From contig CAZEQL010000001.1 in the NCBI GenBank assembly GCA_964514415.1, positions 6,897-70,896 of the forward strand: a stretch of 64,000 nucleotides of DNA, written 5' to 3'. Source of the DNA: CAZEQL01 sp964514415. GTDB lineage: Bacteria > Chloroflexota > Dehalococcoidia > GIF9 > AB-539-J10. A program made the position numbers and the translations under genes. The notes under the pieces were generated by a model. That model was not told where the DNA came from and did no database searches. It saw nothing but the letters and a program-made list of their open reading frames with translations. Positions 1-8,859 of the stretch are shown here, one piece after another; the stretch's first letter is position 1; every line of letters starts with the position of its first letter.

Positions 1-945
1 AAGAAATTGATTGGTGCTAAAGAGATAGTAAAATTAAAACCAGGAGTTCGGATTATCAATTGTGCCAGAGGTGGGCTGGTTGATGAAGAAGCGATAGCCG
101 AAGCAATCAAGAACGGGAAAATAGCAGGTGCTGCCTTCGATGTCTTTAGCCGAGAGCCAATAACAGATAGTCCCCTGTTCAAAGAGGACAAGATAATAGT
201 TACCCCCCACCTGGGCGCCTCCACAATCGAAGCTCAGACAGGCGTTGCCAGGGATATTTCTGAGCAAATTCTAGCTGTGCTCCAAGGACAATTTAGTAAA
301 TATGCTGTTAACGCTCCACACATCTCTCCTGAACTAGTACCATTCATGAAAGTAGCTTCGACCATTGGCAGCCTTGCCAGCCAATTAATGGAGGGACAAC
401 TAATCTCAATACATATTAAGTATTGTGGCGAAGTTACCAATTATGATTGCAACTCTCTCAAGACAGCAATTGTCAGTGGTCTATTGCAACAGACAAGCGA
501 GGAAAGAATCAATCTGGTTAATGTCGGCCTTATCGCCACTCAGCGCGGTCTGAAGATCAGTGAGGAGAAGGAGACAATCTGCCAAAACTATTCTAACTTG
601 ATCACTCTAAAAGTCGATACAAATGAAGGAATTACTACCATATCAGGTACAGTTAGAGACAATGAAACCCATATTATCCAGGTTAATGACTTCTGGATGG
701 ACATTATGCCTACAGGAGGTTATTTCCTTTTCTGCGATCACCTTGACCGACCCGGGCTTGTCGGTACGATCGGTAACATAACCGGCAAAGCCAATATTAA
801 TATTAGTTCCATGCACCTGAGCCGACTCCAGCCCCGAGGGCAAGCACTTATGGTTTTGGCTCTGGATGAACCGCTAGCTGAAGAGCAACTACAGGAAATC
901 CTGGCTCTCCCTGACATTTACGCCGCAAAAACAGTAAAGCTATAG
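1..945 (+). CDS. serA: D-3-phosphoglycerate dehydrogenase, C-terminal part (5' end outside window)
   Basis: This enzyme oxidises 3-phosphoglycerate to 3-phosphohydroxypyruvate with NAD, the first step of serine synthesis. The reading frame is open from base 1, so about 314 C-terminal residues of a normally ~525-residue protein are present; the first TTG at base 7 is not a real start. Visible are the end of the nucleotide-binding domain (NCARGGLVDE, then AGAAFDVFSREP, and TPHLGAST with the catalytic-region His), an intervening allosteric substrate-binding region, and a C-terminal ACT domain beginning near the DRPGLVGTIGNI motif that normally senses serine. The TAG stop abuts the convergent DUF1015 gene with no gap. 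Identification is secure; truncation is due to the window edge. Confidence 0.95.
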   Translation, partial: KKLIGAKEIVKLKPGVRIINCARGGLVDEEAIAEAIKNGKIAGAAFDVFSREPITDSPLFKEDKIIVTPHLGASTIEAQTGVARDISEQILAVLQGQFSKYAVNAPHISPELVPFMKVASTIGSLASQLMEGQLISIHIKYCGEVTNYDCNSLKTAIVSGLLQQTSEERINLVNVGLIATQRGLKISEEKETICQNYSNLITLKVDTNEGITTISGTVRDNETHIIQVNDFWMDIMPTGGYFLFCDHLDRPGLVGTIGNITGKANINISSMHLSRLQPRGQALMVLALDEPLAEEQLQEILALPDIYAAKTVKL

Positions 946-2337
946 TCAATCCAGGGGATTAATAATCAAGCCAGCAGGAAATTTAGGATAAAAATAGGTT
1001 GATTTCCTTGGCATCCTATCTTGAGCATCAGCAACAGCCTTGACTATTTCCGGCTGCGGAGGGCTTACTAAGAAAGCTAATTGATATTTTCCTTCCTTTA
1101 TCTGCTGGTAGGCTTCAGTTACGTCCACAGTATAAGCAATCTCCTCATTGCCTGCAGTAAACCCCAGCATTTTATTCAGAATAATGTGATTAAGAACACT
1201 AACGTCAAACCTTTTATAAATCTGGGAATAATTACCGGGCATCATTGCCTCAAGGGAAATGTCTCGACGTCGCCTCAACACCACCAGTGATCCAGCCTGT
1301 AAACCCAAAATTCCTAAAACCATGTCTGGAATACTAGCGAATGGCCGAGGTTCTTCGCTATGCTCAGAATGACAGGACAGCGCTTCAGTTAACGGAACGA
1401 ATTCCAGGGCAAAGAATTTTTCAAGCTGGCTTTTTAATCCAGTTAAAGCAGCAGGGGCTATACCCCGTACCAACCTGTGAATGGGTAAAATAACTAGTCC
1501 AGGGTCGGAGAATTCAACCAGGGTCATCATCGTATAATTAAAGGCTTCTTCACCAGTGATGGATGGAAGCGTTTGTGTCCTTTCCCGTTGGTAAGTCAGA
1601 GCTGTTTCATAGCGATGATGACCATCAGCCACATAAAGAGCTTGAGTAGATAAAAACTGACTTAACTTCTGCTTGAGTTTCGGTTCAGTTATCGCCCAGA
1701 TATCATGACTTTCGCCAGAATCAGGGAGATTGCTTCGCTTTCCCTTCACTTCGCTCAAGGCTTCAGCTAACTGCAACGATATTATTGGTCCATCTTTTAC
1801 CACCTCAGCTAATAACGAAGCAACTTCTTGCTCTAAATCTTGATATAGGGCAAATAAGGGGCTGAAGTTAGCTCGGCAGGCTCGTATTAACTGCAAGCGG
1901 TCATCTTTAGCTTTAGAAGCTGTTTCCTCATGGGGAAATATACCACTACCCCATGGTTCCAGCCTAACGCGAGCTATCAGCCCACGCCGTCTCCTCTTTT
2001 CCCCCATGTAAGTAAAATAACAATCATGCAGATAAAAGGCTGAGTAATCGTCGAGCTGGAGAACTCCTTGCTCCAGCCACTGCTGGAAGGTAGTAGCTGC
2101 TTTGGTGTATTTGTTATTACAACTCCTGGCTGACATCTGACAGTTATCAGCCAGGGGATATTCCAACCGAATAGCATTGTAACTGCTCTTTTCGTAATAA
2201 AGTTTCTGCTGCTCAGAAGTAATAACATCATACGGAGGGCAGATGACTTGCGCTAACTCCCCCACTATTTTCTGATTGTAGCGTATGCCTCGAAATGGAG
2301 AGATCCGCTCACTTCGCTCAGAACCAAAGACTTTCAA
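946..2337 (-). CDS. DUF1015 family protein carrying in-frame repeat fragments
   Basis: A 463-residue protein of the DUF1015 family, recognised from its N-terminal FRGIRYNQ and CPPYDVI motifs and the central VADGHHRYETAL motif. The biochemical function of the family is not established, although its members often neighbour serine-pathway genes, as here, convergent with serA. The protein contains peptides that look like translated dispersed repeats. SCHSEHSEEPRP (DNA 1349-1374) is the clearest. GSERSERIS near the N-terminus and LSEVKGKRSN near residue 200 are weaker matches to the same family. The frame stays open through all of them, so the gene may be functional. The ATG at 2337 is used because no strong alternative exists, but the true start could be a little further in if the N-terminal piece is repeat-derived. 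Confidence 0.85.
   Translation of the reverse strand: MKVFGSERSERISPFRGIRYNQKIVGELAQVICPPYDVITSEQQKLYYEKSSYNAIRLEYPLADNCQMSARSCNNKYTKAATTFQQWLEQGVLQLDDYSAFYLHDCYFTYMGEKRRRRGLIARVRLEPWGSGIFPHEETASKAKDDRLQLIRACRANFSPLFALYQDLEQEVASLLAEVVKDGPIISLQLAEALSEVKGKRSNLPDSGESHDIWAITEPKLKQKLSQFLSTQALYVADGHHRYETALTYQRERTQTLPSITGEEAFNYTMMTLVEFSDPGLVILPIHRLVRGIAPAALTGLKSQLEKFFALEFVPLTEALSCHSEHSEEPRPFASIPDMVLGILGLQAGSLVVLRRRRDISLEAMMPGNYSQIYKRFDVSVLNHIILNKMLGFTAGNEEIAYTVDVTEAYQQIKEGKYQLAFLVSPPQPEIVKAVADAQDRMPRKSTYFYPKFPAGLIINPLD
1349..1374. repeat. Dispersed palindromic repeat inside DUF1015 gene
   Basis: This 26-bp stretch reads, on the minus strand, TGTCATTCTGAGCATAGCG followed by AAGAACC. It matches the repeat seen intergenically near 57360 and 58366 (TGTCATTCTGAGCG...GAAGAATCTC). 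It is translated as CHSEHSEEP without breaking the gene. Confidence 0.75.
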
Positions 2338-2350
2338 TTCAACCCTTTAT

Positions 2351-2414
2351 AGCCATCAGCTTTCAGTTGTCAGCTATTAGCTTAATTTTAACTGCTGGTT
2401 GCTGACTACTGACT
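2351..2414. repeat. CTGACAACTGA/AGCT-type repeat, overlapping purL 3' end
   Basis: The gap between the DUF1015 gene and purL is filled with short inverted and direct repeats built on CAGCTTTCAGTTGTCAGCTA and GCTGACTACTGACTG. The last part runs into purL and provides its final codons (Ser-Gln) and TAG stop. Related sequence occurs inside purL (2891-2922), inside polA (45049-45075) and, weakly, between cobA and cobT (about 36160-36185). Confidence 0.6.
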
Positions 2415-4667
2415 GTGCCTCACTGGCGCTTCTTGTAATGACAAGCCAAAACCGTCACGCCAGGCTTTTTCTACCTTAGACAGAGGCAATTTAATATAAC
2501 CTTCTATTAATAAATGATTACCCCCAACCTCCCCCAGCCAAGTTAATGGCACTTGCCACTTTCTGGCTATCTTGTTCAATTTAGCTGTTGAACCAGGCAA
2601 TATTGATATCACAATTTGTGATTGATGCTCTCCAAAAAAAGTGGAATCCACCCTTCCACTTATCTCCCAATCCCTCCCTCTAAAACCAATGTCACCAGCA
2701 ACACAACTTTCGGCAATAGCTATCGCCAACCCTCCATCGGAACAATCGTGAGCTGATTTGACAAATCCATGCTTTACGGCTTCTAAACAACAACGCTGCA
2801 CCCTCTTTTCCAGATTTAAGTCGATAGCGGGTTTACCTTTTACCAAGCCATGCACTAACTCCAGATATTCACTGCCACCAAGACCATTACAGTTGCCAGT
2901 CGACAACTGATAGCTATCAGCTAAGGAAACCAGATCGCCCAGCAGAAACACTAAATCGCCTTCATCTTTGAAAGACATAGTGCAATGCTTATTTATGTCA
3001 TCTACAATTCCTACCATACCTATAATTGGAGTAGGATAAATAGCTTCACCTTTAGTTTCATTATAAAGGCTGACATTGCCACTTATGACGGGAATTTGCA
3101 ATTCTCTACAAGCTCGAGCCATACCCTTGATGCATTCTTTCAATTGATAATAGACATCACTCTTCTCAGGATTACCAAAATTAAGGCAATCCGTAATGGC
3201 TAAAGGTTCAGCGCCACTACAAACCAAATTCCGAGCAGCCTCTGCCACAGCAATCGCTCCACCCAAAAAAGGATCAAGGTAGCAGTAACGTCCGTTGCCA
3301 TCGACAGTTAACGAAATACCTTTTTTGCCGCCCTTGATACGTAAAACAGCAGCATCGCTACCGGGAAGAACCACAGAATTATTCATCACCTGATGATCAT
3401 ACTGACGATAAACGCACTCCTTACTGGCAATATTGGGAGAAGCCAACAAACGAAGCAAAATAGAATTGCATTGTCCCGGCTTTAAGTCGCGGATAGTGCT
3501 CGTGTCAAAAGATTGAAGCTCTGTAAGCCACATTGGCTTTCCGCTCCGCCGGCGATAAAATGGAGGAGACATTAACAATTTCACCGGAGCTTCGGCGACA
3601 ACCTTCTCCCCTTCTTTAATCACCGCCAATTCACTGTCGGTAACCTGCCCAATGATGTCGGAGTGAAGGTCCCAGCGATCAAATAAGCTTCTCACTTTAT
3701 CTTCACAGCCCTTTTTCACAACCACCAACATTCGCTCTTGCGATTCTGAGAGCATTATTTCATAAGGAGTCATGTTTTCCTCACGACGGGGCACTTTAAG
3801 CACGTCTATTTCCATTCCTCCCCCACCCCTGGATACGGATTCCACAGAGGCGCTGGTCAACCCCGCAGCTCCCAAATCCTGCATGCCTACAATCCAATCG
3901 CTTTGAGCTAACTCAAGACACGCCTCTATAAGCAGCTTCTCCATAAAAGGATTACCCACTTGAACCGTTGGCCTTAGCTCCTGGTTATCCTCGAAAGTGC
4001 GTGAAGCCAGACCAGAAGCACCAAAAATCCCGTCGCGCCCGGTATCAGCTCCTACCAGCATCAACAGGTTGCCCACCCCGGTAGCCTTGGCACTAACAAG
4101 GCTATCCTTCTCAGCAATACCCAAACAGAAGGCATTAACCAGAGGATTGGCCGAATAACAATCGGCAAAAACCACCTCTCCACCAACGTCGGGTATTCCC
4201 AGGCAATTTCCATAAGCGCCGATGCCACCAACAACCCCATTGAACAAATAGCGATTGCGCGCCTCACTTAAAGGACCAAACCGAAGTGAGTTGAGCAGGG
4301 CAATGGGCCTGGCTCCCATGGTGAAGATGTCGCGTACAATCCCACCCACGCCGGTAGCTGCTCCTTGATAGGGCTCAATCGCCGAGGGATGATTGTGAGA
4401 CTCCATCTTCATTACCACCACATACCCATCACCAATATCCACCACCCCAGCATTTTCCTCTCCAGGACTGACTAAGACACGCTTACTGCGGGAGGGCAAA
4501 AATTTGAGCAAAGGCTTAGAATGTTTATAACCGCAGTGCTCGCTCCATAATGAACCAAACATCCCCAATTCCACCTCAGTGGGCTCCCGCCCTAATTGCT
4601 GGACAACAAGCCTATACTCTTTTTCGCTTAAGGCAACTTTATCCAGAATTTCTTTGGAGATATTCAA
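2406..4667 (-). CDS. purL: Phosphoribosylformylglycinamidine synthase, large (PurL) subunit
   Basis: The 753-residue PurL is the synthetase subunit of FGAM synthase, step 4 of purine synthesis. It uses ATP and ammonia delivered by PurQ to convert FGAR to FGAM. Its length fits the small, stand-alone PurL class that works with PurQ and PurS. Diagnostic motifs are [14 protein letters not shown] near the N-terminus, [21 protein letters not shown] (Mg-ATP binding) and [17 protein letters not shown] in the C-terminal half. The start is a TTG overlapping the 3' end of purQ by 29 bp, which implies translational coupling. No purS is visible in the window. A dispersed repeat fragment (2891-2922) is translated in frame as [10 protein letters not shown], and the stop codon lies in another copy of that family. 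Confidence 0.95.
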   Translation of the reverse strand: MNISKEILDKVALSEKEYRLVVQQLGREPTEVELGMFGSLWSEHCGYKHSKPLLKFLPSRSKRVLVSPGEENAGVVDIGDGYVVVMKMESHNHPSAIEPYQGAATGVGGIVRDIFTMGARPIALLNSLRFGPLSEARNRYLFNGVVGGIGAYGNCLGIPDVGGEVVFADCYSANPLVNAFCLGIAEKDSLVSAKATGVGNLLMLVGADTGRDGIFGASGLASRTFEDNQELRPTVQVGNPFMEKLLIEACLELAQSDWIVGMQDLGAAGLTSASVESVSRGGGGMEIDVLKVPRREENMTPYEIMLSESQERMLVVVKKGCEDKVRSLFDRWDLHSDIIGQVTDSELAVIKEGEKVVAEAPVKLLMSPPFYRRRSGKPMWLTELQSFDTSTIRDLKPGQCNSILLRLLASPNIASKECVYRQYDHQVMNNSVVLPGSDAAVLRIKGGKKGISLTVDGNGRYCYLDPFLGGAIAVAEAARNLVCSGAEPLAITDCLNFGNPEKSDVYYQLKECIKGMARACRELQIPVISGNVSLYNETKGEAIYPTPIIGMVGIVDDINKHCTMSFKDEGDLVFLLGDLVSLADSYQLSTGNCNGLGGSEYLELVHGLVKGKPAIDLNLEKRVQRCCLEAVKHGFVKSAHDCSDGGLAIAIAESCVAGDIGFRGRDWEISGRVDSTFFGEHQSQIVISILPGSTAKLNKIARKWQVPLTWLGEVGGNHLLIEGYIKLPLSKVEKAWRDGFGLSLQEAPVRHSQ
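2891..2922. repeat. In-frame repeat fragment within purL
   Basis: On the minus strand this reads AGCTGATAGCTATCAGTTG followed by TCGACTGGCAACT, and is translated as [10 protein letters not shown]. It resembles the intergenic copy at 2351-2414 and the polA copy at 45049-45075, which is translated as SYQLTTDS. Both copies keep the same peptide frame (SYQL). Confidence 0.55.
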
Positions 4668-5340
4668 TAATCGACTCCCAAATTAAATTACCATCTGTAC
4701 TACCCAGAAGTGATTCACAAGCTCGCTCTGGGTGAGGCATCATACCCAACACATTGCCTCTTTTGTTAACAATCCCTGCGATATTATGTAAAGAACCATT
4801 GGGATTAGCCCCCTCGGTTATCTTGCCTAAAGGGGTAGAGTAGCGAAAAACAACCTGACCATTGGCTTCCATCTCTTTTAGAGTGGCTTCATCGGCATAG
4901 TAGTTGCCTTCGTAGTGAGAAATAGGAATCCTTAAGACTTGTCCTTTCTCACATCTAGAAGTAAATGATGAATAATCGTTCTCAACCCTAAGATTGACCC
5001 ACTGGCATCGATATTGCAGATGACTACTGGGTAATAGCACCCCCAGTAGAAGTCCAGCTTCACATAGAATCTGAAAACCATTACAGATGCCAATAACCAA
5101 ACCCCCATCATGAGCAAATTGTTCCACCGCTGCCATAATGGGACAAAAACGAGCTATAGCTCCTACCCGAAGGTAATCACCATAAGAAAAACCTCCGGGA
5201 AGAATGATACAATCATAGTCGGACAATTGAGTTTCCTTATGCCAAATATAACCAGCCTCCTGCCCTAGCATATCATGAAGAGCATAGTAACAATCCTGGT
5301 CACTCCAGGTGCCAGGAAAAACAATAATCCCAAACTTCAT
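4639..5340 (-). CDS. purQ: Phosphoribosylformylglycinamidine synthase, glutamine amidotransferase subunit
   Basis: This 233-residue class I glutamine amidotransferase hydrolyses glutamine and passes ammonia to PurL. The N-terminal [10 protein letters not shown] segment is typical of PurQ. The nucleophilic Cys is in GICNGFQIL, and the catalytic His is in [10 protein letters not shown] near the C-terminus. It precedes purL on the minus strand and overlaps it by 29 bp, so the two are one transcription and translation unit. A terminator-like hairpin just upstream (5347-5380) appears to separate it from the preceding yqeY gene. Confidence 0.95.
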   Translation of the reverse strand: MKFGIIVFPGTWSDQDCYYALHDMLGQEAGYIWHKETQLSDYDCIILPGGFSYGDYLRVGAIARFCPIMAAVEQFAHDGGLVIGICNGFQILCEAGLLLGVLLPSSHLQYRCQWVNLRVENDYSSFTSRCEKGQVLRIPISHYEGNYYADEATLKEMEANGQVVFRYSTPLGKITEGANPNGSLHNIAGIVNKRGNVLGMMPHPERACESLLGSTDGNLIWESIIEYLQRNSG

Positions 5341-5346
5341 GCCATA

Positions 5347-5380
5347 AACAAAAACAATGGCGGCTTCACTCTACCGCCAA
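5347..5380 (-). terminator. Probable intrinsic terminator after rpsU-yqeY
   Basis: Read on the minus strand, TGGCGG (5379-5374) pairs with CCGCCA (5363-5358) around a 10-nt loop, followed directly by a T-rich run (TTGTTTTTGTTT). This is the layout of a Rho-independent terminator. It lies between yqeY and the purQ start and would separate the two operons. Confidence 0.55.
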
Positions 5381-5428
5381 TATATTAGTGGGTCACTGAT
5401 TTAGAAATTCTGACTACCTCAATAAATC

Positions 5429-5878
5429 TTAAATAGTATCAAGCAATTGTGAAACTACTTCGCTGACTTCTTTTCCATCAGCTTTACCCTTAAGCTGAGG
5501 CATAAGCTGAGACATAACTTTGCCTTTGTCATTTGGCCCTTTAATCCCAACTGCGTCAATTACCTGGCGTGCCACAACCACAATCTCTTCCCGGCTCATT
5601 TGCTTGGGAAGATACCCCATAAGAACATCCAATTCTGCTTCTTCCTGCGCCGTGAGGTCGCTGCGATTCCCTTTTTTAAAGGCCTCGATACTCTCTCGAT
5701 GGCGTCTCACTGCCGTAGTAATAACATCAAGCACTTTATTATCATCAAGGGGCTTTTGCTGAGCAATTTCAGCATACTTTATCTCAGACAACAATAACCT
5801 CAAGGTAGAGACTTGCGTTGCCTGGTGCTTTCTAAGCGCATCTTTGAGGTCTTCTCTTAGCTTCTCTGCCAATGCCAT
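5429..5878 (-). CDS. GatB/YqeY domain protein
   Basis: A 149-residue protein of the YqeY family, equivalent to the tRNA-binding tail domain of GatB. It is recognisable from the N-terminal LREDLKDALRKH segment, the central YLPKQMSREEI and the glycine-rich KGPNDKGKVM. Its exact role is unknown; a function linked to tRNA amidotransferase is usually assumed. It follows rpsU after a 5-bp gap on the same strand, a conserved bacterial pairing that supports co-transcription. Confidence 0.88.
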   Translation of the reverse strand: MALAEKLREDLKDALRKHQATQVSTLRLLLSEIKYAEIAQQKPLDDNKVLDVITTAVRRHRESIEAFKKGNRSDLTAQEEAELDVLMGYLPKQMSREEIVVVARQVIDAVGIKGPNDKGKVMSQLMPQLKGKADGKEVSEVVSQLLDTI

Positions 5879-5883
5879 TTTGG

Positions 5884-6060
5884 CTACTTAGAACTTTTCC
5901 GCCTCTTCACCGCTTCCTTTTTCCTCCGCTCATCACTAGGCTTCTCATAGAACCTGCGGCGTCGAACTTCAGCTAAAATGCGATCCTGCTGCACACGCTT
6001 ACCAAATCTGCGCAGCAGACTGTCAAAACTCTCACCCGAACCAAGCTTCACATGAGCCAT
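5884..6060 (-). CDS. rpsU: 30S ribosomal protein S21
   Basis: A 58-residue, very basic protein whose translation starts MAHVKLGSGESFDSLLRRFG and continues KRVQQDRILAEVRRRRFYEKPS, the S21 pattern. S21 binds the 30S platform near the 3' end of 16S rRNA and helps start-site selection. The ATG at 6060 and TAG at 5884 give the usual family length. It is first in a two-gene unit with yqeY and is transcribed divergently from dtd across a 175-bp AT-rich gap that must hold both promoters. Confidence 0.93.
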   Translation of the reverse strand: MAHVKLGSGESFDSLLRRFGKRVQQDRILAEVRRRRFYEKPSDERRKKEAVKRRKSSK

Positions 6061-6235
6061 ACTTTAAAACAGGTCATTCTATACCCTGTAACTCAGCTAT
6101 GTCAAACATTTTTATTGATATTCTATAATTTTACCGCCGACTAACAAGTAACTAGGATGTTTAAAGAACACTTAAGAAGGAATCGATTAGCTAAATATAG
6201 ATTAATCTCTTATTTTAGTGTAACTTAATATCCTC

Positions 6236-6682
6236 ATGAAAGCGCTGGTGCAGCGGGTCACTAACGCTTCGGTAAGCGTAAATAACAATATAGCGGGCAA
6301 AATTAATCAGGGGTTGGTGATTTTCCTTGGCATCGCCAAAGACGATTCAGAGGATGACGCCCGTTATTTGGCAAACAAGATAGTCAATATGCGTGTCTTT
6401 GCTAGCGGATCAAGCAAGCTTGCCCTTTCAACACTGGAAACGAAAGGGGAAATTCTGACAGTAAGCCAATTCACCCTTTTAGCTGACTTGCGGAAGGGGA
6501 GGCGACCCAGCTTCACCGAGGCAGCTCCACCGGATAAAGCCAGGGAATTATATGAATTTTTCGTGAACCAAGTTCGCTCTTCAGGGCTTAAGGTAGAAAC
6601 AGGGATTTTCCAGGAGCACATGATAGTGGAGATTCATAATGATGGGCCGGTAACCTTGTTGTTAGAAAGCAAAAAACGCTAA
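6236..6682 (+). CDS. dtd: D-aminoacyl-tRNA deacylase
   Basis: This 148-residue enzyme hydrolyses D-amino acids (and glycine mischarged on tRNA-Ala) from tRNA, a translation quality-control step. The whole family fold is present: MKALVQRVTNASVSV at the N-terminus, the active-site motif SQFTLLADLRKGRRPSF, and the C-terminal NDGPVTLLLE motif carrying the conserved GPVT dipeptide region. The length is normal. It is followed by a 65-bp gap holding an inverted repeat, then the Fur-type regulator. Confidence 0.95.
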   Translation: MKALVQRVTNASVSVNNNIAGKINQGLVIFLGIAKDDSEDDARYLANKIVNMRVFASGSSKLALSTLETKGEILTVSQFTLLADLRKGRRPSFTEAAPPDKARELYEFFVNQVRSSGLKVETGIFQEHMIVEIHNDGPVTLLLESKKR

Positions 6683-6686
6683 AATC

Positions 6687-6719
6687 AACTAATTGCATCA
6701 GCGACCTATTGCAATAGTT
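6687..6719. promoter_or_regulatory. Inverted repeat before fur/zur, candidate operator
   Basis: AACTAATTGCA (6687-6697) and TGCAATAGTT (6710-6719) form an inverted repeat with one bulged base and a 12-bp spacer. The AACTAATTGCA half recurs exactly at 7189-7199, just before the metal-binding protein gene. Placement ahead of a Fur-type regulator and ahead of its likely target suggests a metal-responsive operator. I do not recognise it as a published box. Confidence 0.4.
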
Positions 6720-6747
6720 CCCCCATTGTGCCATAATCCATTTTCAA

Positions 6748-7167
6748 ATGAGCTGCTATAAAGTCCTCCAGGAAAAGGGTTATCGTTTAACTCCACAGCG
6801 GATGTTGGTTATCGAAGCCCTGCATAACGCTGATGGCCACATTAGCGCTGAGGAAATCTATGAGCAACTACATAGTCGCTATCCTTACGGCAATATCTCC
6901 ACAGTGTATCGCACTTTGGAGTTACTAAAAGAATTGAACTTAGTTACTGAAACCGATTTTGGCGATGGGCGTGTGCGCTATCATGTCGCCGGGAAAAGTC
7001 ATCATCATCACCTTGTTTGCCATACCTGTGGTAGGGTGATGGATTTAGACGAATCTATATTATACCTATTAAAAGACAGTTTGCTTCGGGATTACGGATT
7101 TGAAGCTGATCTGAGACATTTAGCTATTTCAGGAGAGTGCAGCAATTGCCGGAGCAAGAACACCTAA
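6748..7167 (+). CDS. Fur family metal-responsive repressor, probably Zur
   Basis: This 139-residue regulator has an N-terminal winged helix (RLTPQRMLVIEAL, then GNISTVYRTLELLKELNLV) and a C-terminal metal-binding dimerisation domain. Metal-site features are the HHHHLVCHTCG segment, with a His cluster and CxxC, and a second CxxC at the C-terminus (CSNC), which together form the structural zinc site. It sits 59 bp upstream of a zinc/manganese-type ABC importer, which favours a zinc-sensing (Zur) role over iron-sensing Fur. That assignment is by context, as sequence alone does not separate Fur, Zur and PerR here. Confidence 0.85.
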   Translation: MSCYKVLQEKGYRLTPQRMLVIEALHNADGHISAEEIYEQLHSRYPYGNISTVYRTLELLKELNLVTETDFGDGRVRYHVAGKSHHHHLVCHTCGRVMDLDESILYLLKDSLLRDYGFEADLRHLAISGECSNCRSKNT

Positions 7168-7186
7168 GTTTTTTTGCTCCTTTGTT
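7151..7186 (+). terminator. Terminator- or attenuator-like hairpin at the regulator's 3' end
   Basis: GGAGCAA (7151-7157) pairs with TTGCTCC (7174-7180), followed by TTTGTT. It overlaps the stop codon of the Fur-type gene and precedes the importer operon. It could end the regulator transcript. The large loop makes it weaker than a classical terminator. Confidence 0.35.
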
Positions 7187-7188
7187 GC

Positions 7189-7199
7189 AACTAATTGCA
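7189..7199. promoter_or_regulatory. AACTAATTGCA motif before metal importer operon
   Basis: This is an exact 11-bp copy of the motif at 6687-6697. It lies 28 bp before the ATG of the substrate-binding protein, where a repressor would overlap the promoter. With the preceding TTGCA it forms TTGCA-ACTAA-TTGCA, a direct half-site arrangement. Confidence 0.4.
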
Positions 7200-7226
7200 G
7201 GTATATAAAGTATCGAAAGGAGAATT

Positions 7227-8063
7227 ATGAAAAGAAAATCTCTACTAAGCTTGGCATCATTGTTCCTGATTGTAACTCTGCTAATGCCCCTGTCCTGTAC
7301 CCACCCATCGGCCGACATCATGGCTGGGAGCTCGCTCATAAACAACATCATTCAAGGTGTAGCTGGCGGCAAATTGCAAGCACGCACCCTTGTACCGCCG
7401 GGCATGTGTCCGGGGCATTATGACGTAAAGCCAAGTGATATTGAGACATTAGCTAATAGTGAAGCTCTTTTTATCCACGATTACCAGCAAAACATGAAAA
7501 ACATAACCGGGCTTGTGGAAGCTGCTGACAATCCCGACCTTGATGTTAAGGTTATTGACGTGGAGGGAAACTGGATGGCGCCTCCCGTTCAGGCTGAAGC
7601 TGTGGATAAAATCGCTCAGGCTTTAGGTGAAATAGACCCAGCAAATTCGGCATATTATCAAGAGCGAGCTAGCGAACGAACGCAGTCCATTTTAGCCAAA
7701 GGTGAGGAAATACAAGGCAAACTAAAGGAAGCGGGGGTGAGTGAGGTAAAGGTAACTTGCGCCCAGATGCAGGCGGGATTTATAACATGGGCTGGCTTTG
7801 ACGTCGTGGCTACCTATGGTCGGCCAGAGGAACTGAGTGTGGCGGAGATGGAGAAGCTGGTGGTTGAAGCCAGAGAGGCTGGTGTGACCATGGTCATTGA
7901 CAATCTGCAGAGCGGCGCAACGGCTACAAGCGAAGCTATGGCGCGGGACATTAGAGCCACCCAGGTGACGCTGTCCAACTTTCCCGGCGGCTTTGCTGAT
8001 ACCGAAACCTGGGAGAAGGCTATAGACAAGAACATTGATTTATTGCTTAAAGCTCAAGTCTAG
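7227..8063 (+). CDS. znuA: Zinc/manganese ABC transporter substrate-binding protein
   Basis: This is a 278-residue extracytoplasmic binding protein of the ZnuA/TroA cluster that captures a transition metal for import. An N-terminal signal peptide ends at a lipobox-like LMPLSC, so it is probably a lipoprotein. The family signature appears as LVPPGMCPGHYDVKPSD, with a metal-ligand His in GHYD. A second His is in LFIHDYQ and a conserved Asp near the end of the second lobe. The His-rich loop typical of many ZnuA proteins is missing, so manganese or another metal is possible. An AAGGAG-like ribosome site precedes the ATG. It is the first gene of a four-gene unit. Confidence 0.85.
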   Translation: MKRKSLLSLASLFLIVTLLMPLSCTHPSADIMAGSSLINNIIQGVAGGKLQARTLVPPGMCPGHYDVKPSDIETLANSEALFIHDYQQNMKNITGLVEAADNPDLDVKVIDVEGNWMAPPVQAEAVDKIAQALGEIDPANSAYYQERASERTQSILAKGEEIQGKLKEAGVSEVKVTCAQMQAGFITWAGFDVVATYGRPEELSVAEMEKLVVEAREAGVTMVIDNLQSGATATSEAMARDIRATQVTLSNFPGGFADTETWEKAIDKNIDLLLKAQV

Positions 8064-8076
8064 TGGAGGCAACAGC

Positions 8077-8856
8077 ATGGATAATACAGTTATAGATATC
8101 AAAGGCGCCGTGGTTTCTTACAGGGAGGATGTAGCTTTACAGGGCGTATCACTTAAGGTAAAGCGAGGGGAGTTCGTTGGCATCATCGGGCCCAATGGCG
8201 CCGGCAAGACTACTATACTCACCATAATCAACGGCCTGGGCAAACTGCTTCATGGTCAGGCTGAGGTATTGGGTTTGCCGGTGAAGGGAGGAAATGGCAA
8301 CGCGTTGAGAAAACGCATTGGCTATGTGGCTCAGGTGGAAAATATCGACCCCAGGTTGCCCATCAATGTCAGGGAGACAGTGATGGTGGGATGCTATGGC
8401 CGCCTGGGATTATTCCACCGACCCACACGGGCTCAATGGGAAAATGTAGATCGTGTGCTAGATTTAGTCGGTATGACTCATCTGTCCCAACGCCCCATAG
8501 GACATCTCTCCGGAGGGGAGTATCAAAGGGTAGCTATTGCTCGAGCACTGGTTCAACAGCCTGAAATATTCCTCCTTGACGAGCCCACAGCCTCCATAGA
8601 CCCCCAGTCGCAGAGGGAAATCTTGAGCCTGATACAGCTTGTTCATAATCAGTACCACATGACTACCCTACTTGTCACCCACGACTTAAGAGCGCTGCCT
8701 GCCCCCTGCCACCGACTTATTCTAATGAAGGAAGGTAAAATCTGGCGGCAGGGCAACCCTGAGTCAATGCTCAAGAGGGAGATACTAAGCCAGCTTTACG
8801 GGACGCCACTTTCGGTAGGAGAAAAGGAGGCCATCTCAGCACCATCCTTTATGTAA
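8077..8856 (+). CDS. znuC: Zinc/manganese ABC transporter ATPase
   Basis: This ABC ATPase energises the importer. It has Walker A GPNGAGKTT, a Q-loop region GYVAQVENID, the signature LSGGEYQR, Walker B IFLLDEPTASIDP and the switch His in LLVTHDLRA. I set the start at the ATG at 8077, preceded by a GGAGG at the right distance. A longer frame opening at 8035 would overlap the binding-protein gene and adds no conserved sequence. It lies 13 bp after znuA and 3 bp before the permease gene. Confidence 0.9.
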   Translation: MDNTVIDIKGAVVSYREDVALQGVSLKVKRGEFVGIIGPNGAGKTTILTIINGLGKLLHGQAEVLGLPVKGGNGNALRKRIGYVAQVENIDPRLPINVRETVMVGCYGRLGLFHRPTRAQWENVDRVLDLVGMTHLSQRPIGHLSGGEYQRVAIARALVQQPEIFLLDEPTASIDPQSQREILSLIQLVHNQYHMTTLLVTHDLRALPAPCHRLILMKEGKIWRQGNPESMLKREILSQLYGTPLSVGEKEAISAPSFM

Positions 8857-8859
8857 CGA

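Noticed and set aside
8035..8076. Longer N-terminus for the zinc/manganese ATPase
   Set aside because: The extension lies inside the preceding gene, and the ATG at 8077 has a proper GGAGG.
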